Shown here: piece after piece, positions 61,960 through 62,594 of the stretch
Layout: each line of letters starts with the position of its first letter
Numbering within the stretch: position 1 is the first letter of the stretch
Assembly (NCBI GenBank): GCA_947459635.1
Contig: CANHEA010000005.1
Span: 1-62,594 of the forward strand
Source of the DNA: Flavobacteriaceae bacterium
Lineage (GTDB): Bacteria; Bacteroidota; Bacteroidia; Flavobacteriales; Flavobacteriaceae
Direction of reading: 5' to 3'
DNA: 62,594 bases
Notes under the pieces: model-generated
The model's database searches: none
Told to the model about the DNA's origin: nothing
What the model saw: the letters and a program-made list of their open reading frames with translations, nothing else
Program-made: the position numbers and the translations under genes

Positions 61960-62058
61960 TTTTAACCGCAAGGTTCGCTATGGTTTACGCAAAGGGCGCA
62001 AAGAAATCAATCTTTGCGCCCTTTGCGTTTTTTTTCTCTGCGAACTTTGCGGTTAAAA
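61960..62058. terminator. Nested 99-base palindrome and bidirectional terminator between terC and parC
   Basis: The outer arms (61960-61978 and 62040-62058) pair over 19 bases with one mismatch. The inner arms (61987-62004 and 62011-62028) are a perfect 18-bp stem with a 6-base loop, followed by eight T. The right half also has a 9-base periodicity of CTTTGCG words. It starts on the base after the terC stop and overlaps the parC stop. Confidence 0.88.
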
Positions 62059-62594
62059 TAAAGTAATCTGTCCATCGTCGTCTAACTGAATATCTTCATC
62101 GTTAACTTCAACATCAGTTTCACCAGACACTTCTATTTCTTCTGGAACGATTTCTTCTGGCGCTTCGTAAGGCAATGGCTCCAACAAATTGACTTGCTTC
62201 AATTTATCTGTGGTAAGTTGATTTCCAAGCGCTTTAAATCCTTTGACGGCTATAAACGCTTCTAAATCGACAACTTGATTTTCTTTTTGCACGCCTTTGA
62301 CTTTGGTAAAAACCAATTCTGCCACTGGGCGATAATCCGTAGCGACAATTTCTAATTGTGAATTCGGATGTTCCGTAATAAAAACTTCTTCTTTGCCTTC
62401 GGATTCTACCAAGAAGCGCTTCACATAGTAACGCTCTTTTTCTCCATCGTAATAAATGGCTGAAATCGGTTTGTTGGGAATCCATTTTTCTAGAACGACC
62501 ATATCTTCGTCGAAATGCGTCGTGATTTCCGGAATGATGACTTTGAGTTTTCCGGTTTGTGAAATCACTAAAATCTTATCGCTTGGTCTGAACT
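62053..62594 (-). CDS. parC: C-terminal part of DNA topoisomerase IV subunit A (partial)
   Basis: The frame is open from the window edge and ends at 62053; about 180 residues are visible. DKILVISQTGKLKVIIPEI and the DYRPVAELVFTKVKG segment fit the C-terminal beta-pinwheel of ParC/GyrA-like proteins. It ends in an acidic tail (DEDIQLDDDGQITLF), typical of the Bacteroidota enzyme. The GTG at 62568 is only an internal codon; the gene continues off the window. ParC with ParE decatenates chromosomes. Confidence 0.9.
   Translation of the reverse strand, partial: FRPSDKILVISQTGKLKVIIPEITTHFDEDMVVLEKWIPNKPISAIYYDGEKERYYVKRFLVESEGKEEVFITEHPNSQLEIVATDYRPVAELVFTKVKGVQKENQVVDLEAFIAVKGFKALGNQLTTDKLKQVNLLEPLPYEAPEEIVPEEIEVSGETDVEVNDEDIQLDDDGQITLF

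Noticed and set aside
1-62594. tRNA genes, rRNA genes, IS elements or prophage
   Set aside because: No CCA-ended cloverleaf-like stretches, transposase or phage gene was seen in any gap; the only mobile-looking pieces are short palindromes.

Overview
The window is chromosomal DNA of a Bacteroidota bacterium, most likely Flavobacteriaceae (Flavobacterium-like). The reasons are AT-rich DNA, TAnnTTTG -7 promoter boxes, no obvious Shine-Dalgarno sites, four proteins with C-terminal type IX secretion (T9SS) sorting domains, an Asn/Gln-rich insertion in Rho, and Flavobacteriia-typical families (DUF4293, DUF6048, DUF6095, DUF6452, CCC-motif membrane protein). I see no rRNA, tRNA, phage, IS element, CRISPR array or plasmid gene.

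Layout. 1-9 kb: a secreted alpha/beta hydrolase, an rRNA cytosine methyltransferase, two tandem secreted endonuclease I paralogues, rho, DUF4293, a phosphoesterase and truA. 9-20 kb: an ABC exporter, a PAP2 phosphatase, lpdA, an Mla-type lipid transport operon (mlaE-mlaF-mlaD), a cysteine desulfurase and small membrane or lipoprotein genes. 20.5-42 kb: a long minus-strand block holding an almost complete purine-breakdown pathway. GuaD makes xanthine; XdhA/XdhB make urate; the membrane-bound urate hydroxylase PuuD makes 5-hydroxyisourate; a UraD-UraH fusion makes allantoin; AllB makes allantoate; Alc makes ureidoglycolate plus urea. A complete molybdenum-cofactor set (MoaA, a MoaC-MoaB fusion, MoaD, MoaE, a MoeB-like activator, MoeA) and the XDH maturation factor XdhC lie between the early and late steps. 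A malate-synthase/CitE-like protein (DUF6986) next to the pathway is a candidate for the glyoxylate end. 42-51 kb: isoaspartyl peptidase/asparaginase, a puzzling ABC transporter plus P-loop NTPase pair, a 967-residue beta-propeller-repeat T9SS protein and an outer-membrane beta-barrel receptor. 51-62.6 kb: an acetyltransferase, rlmD with DUF6452 and DUF6048, two methyltransferases, a ZIP transporter, murQ, small proteins, terC and the 3' end of parC (runs off the window).

The least explained signal is in the gaps. Several intergenic regions are built from degenerate units kept in strict 7-base phase (5' leaders of truA and murQ, upstream of terC, both sides of the uraDH-DUF6986 gap and elsewhere). 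Others are inverted arrays in 8-base or 9-base phase, mostly between convergent genes. In addition there are four copies of a REP-like dispersed palindrome with an exchangeable central hairpin, one of which supplies the truA stop codon. These phased arrays and the purine/molybdenum-cofactor island with its unassigned members are the parts most worth following up.
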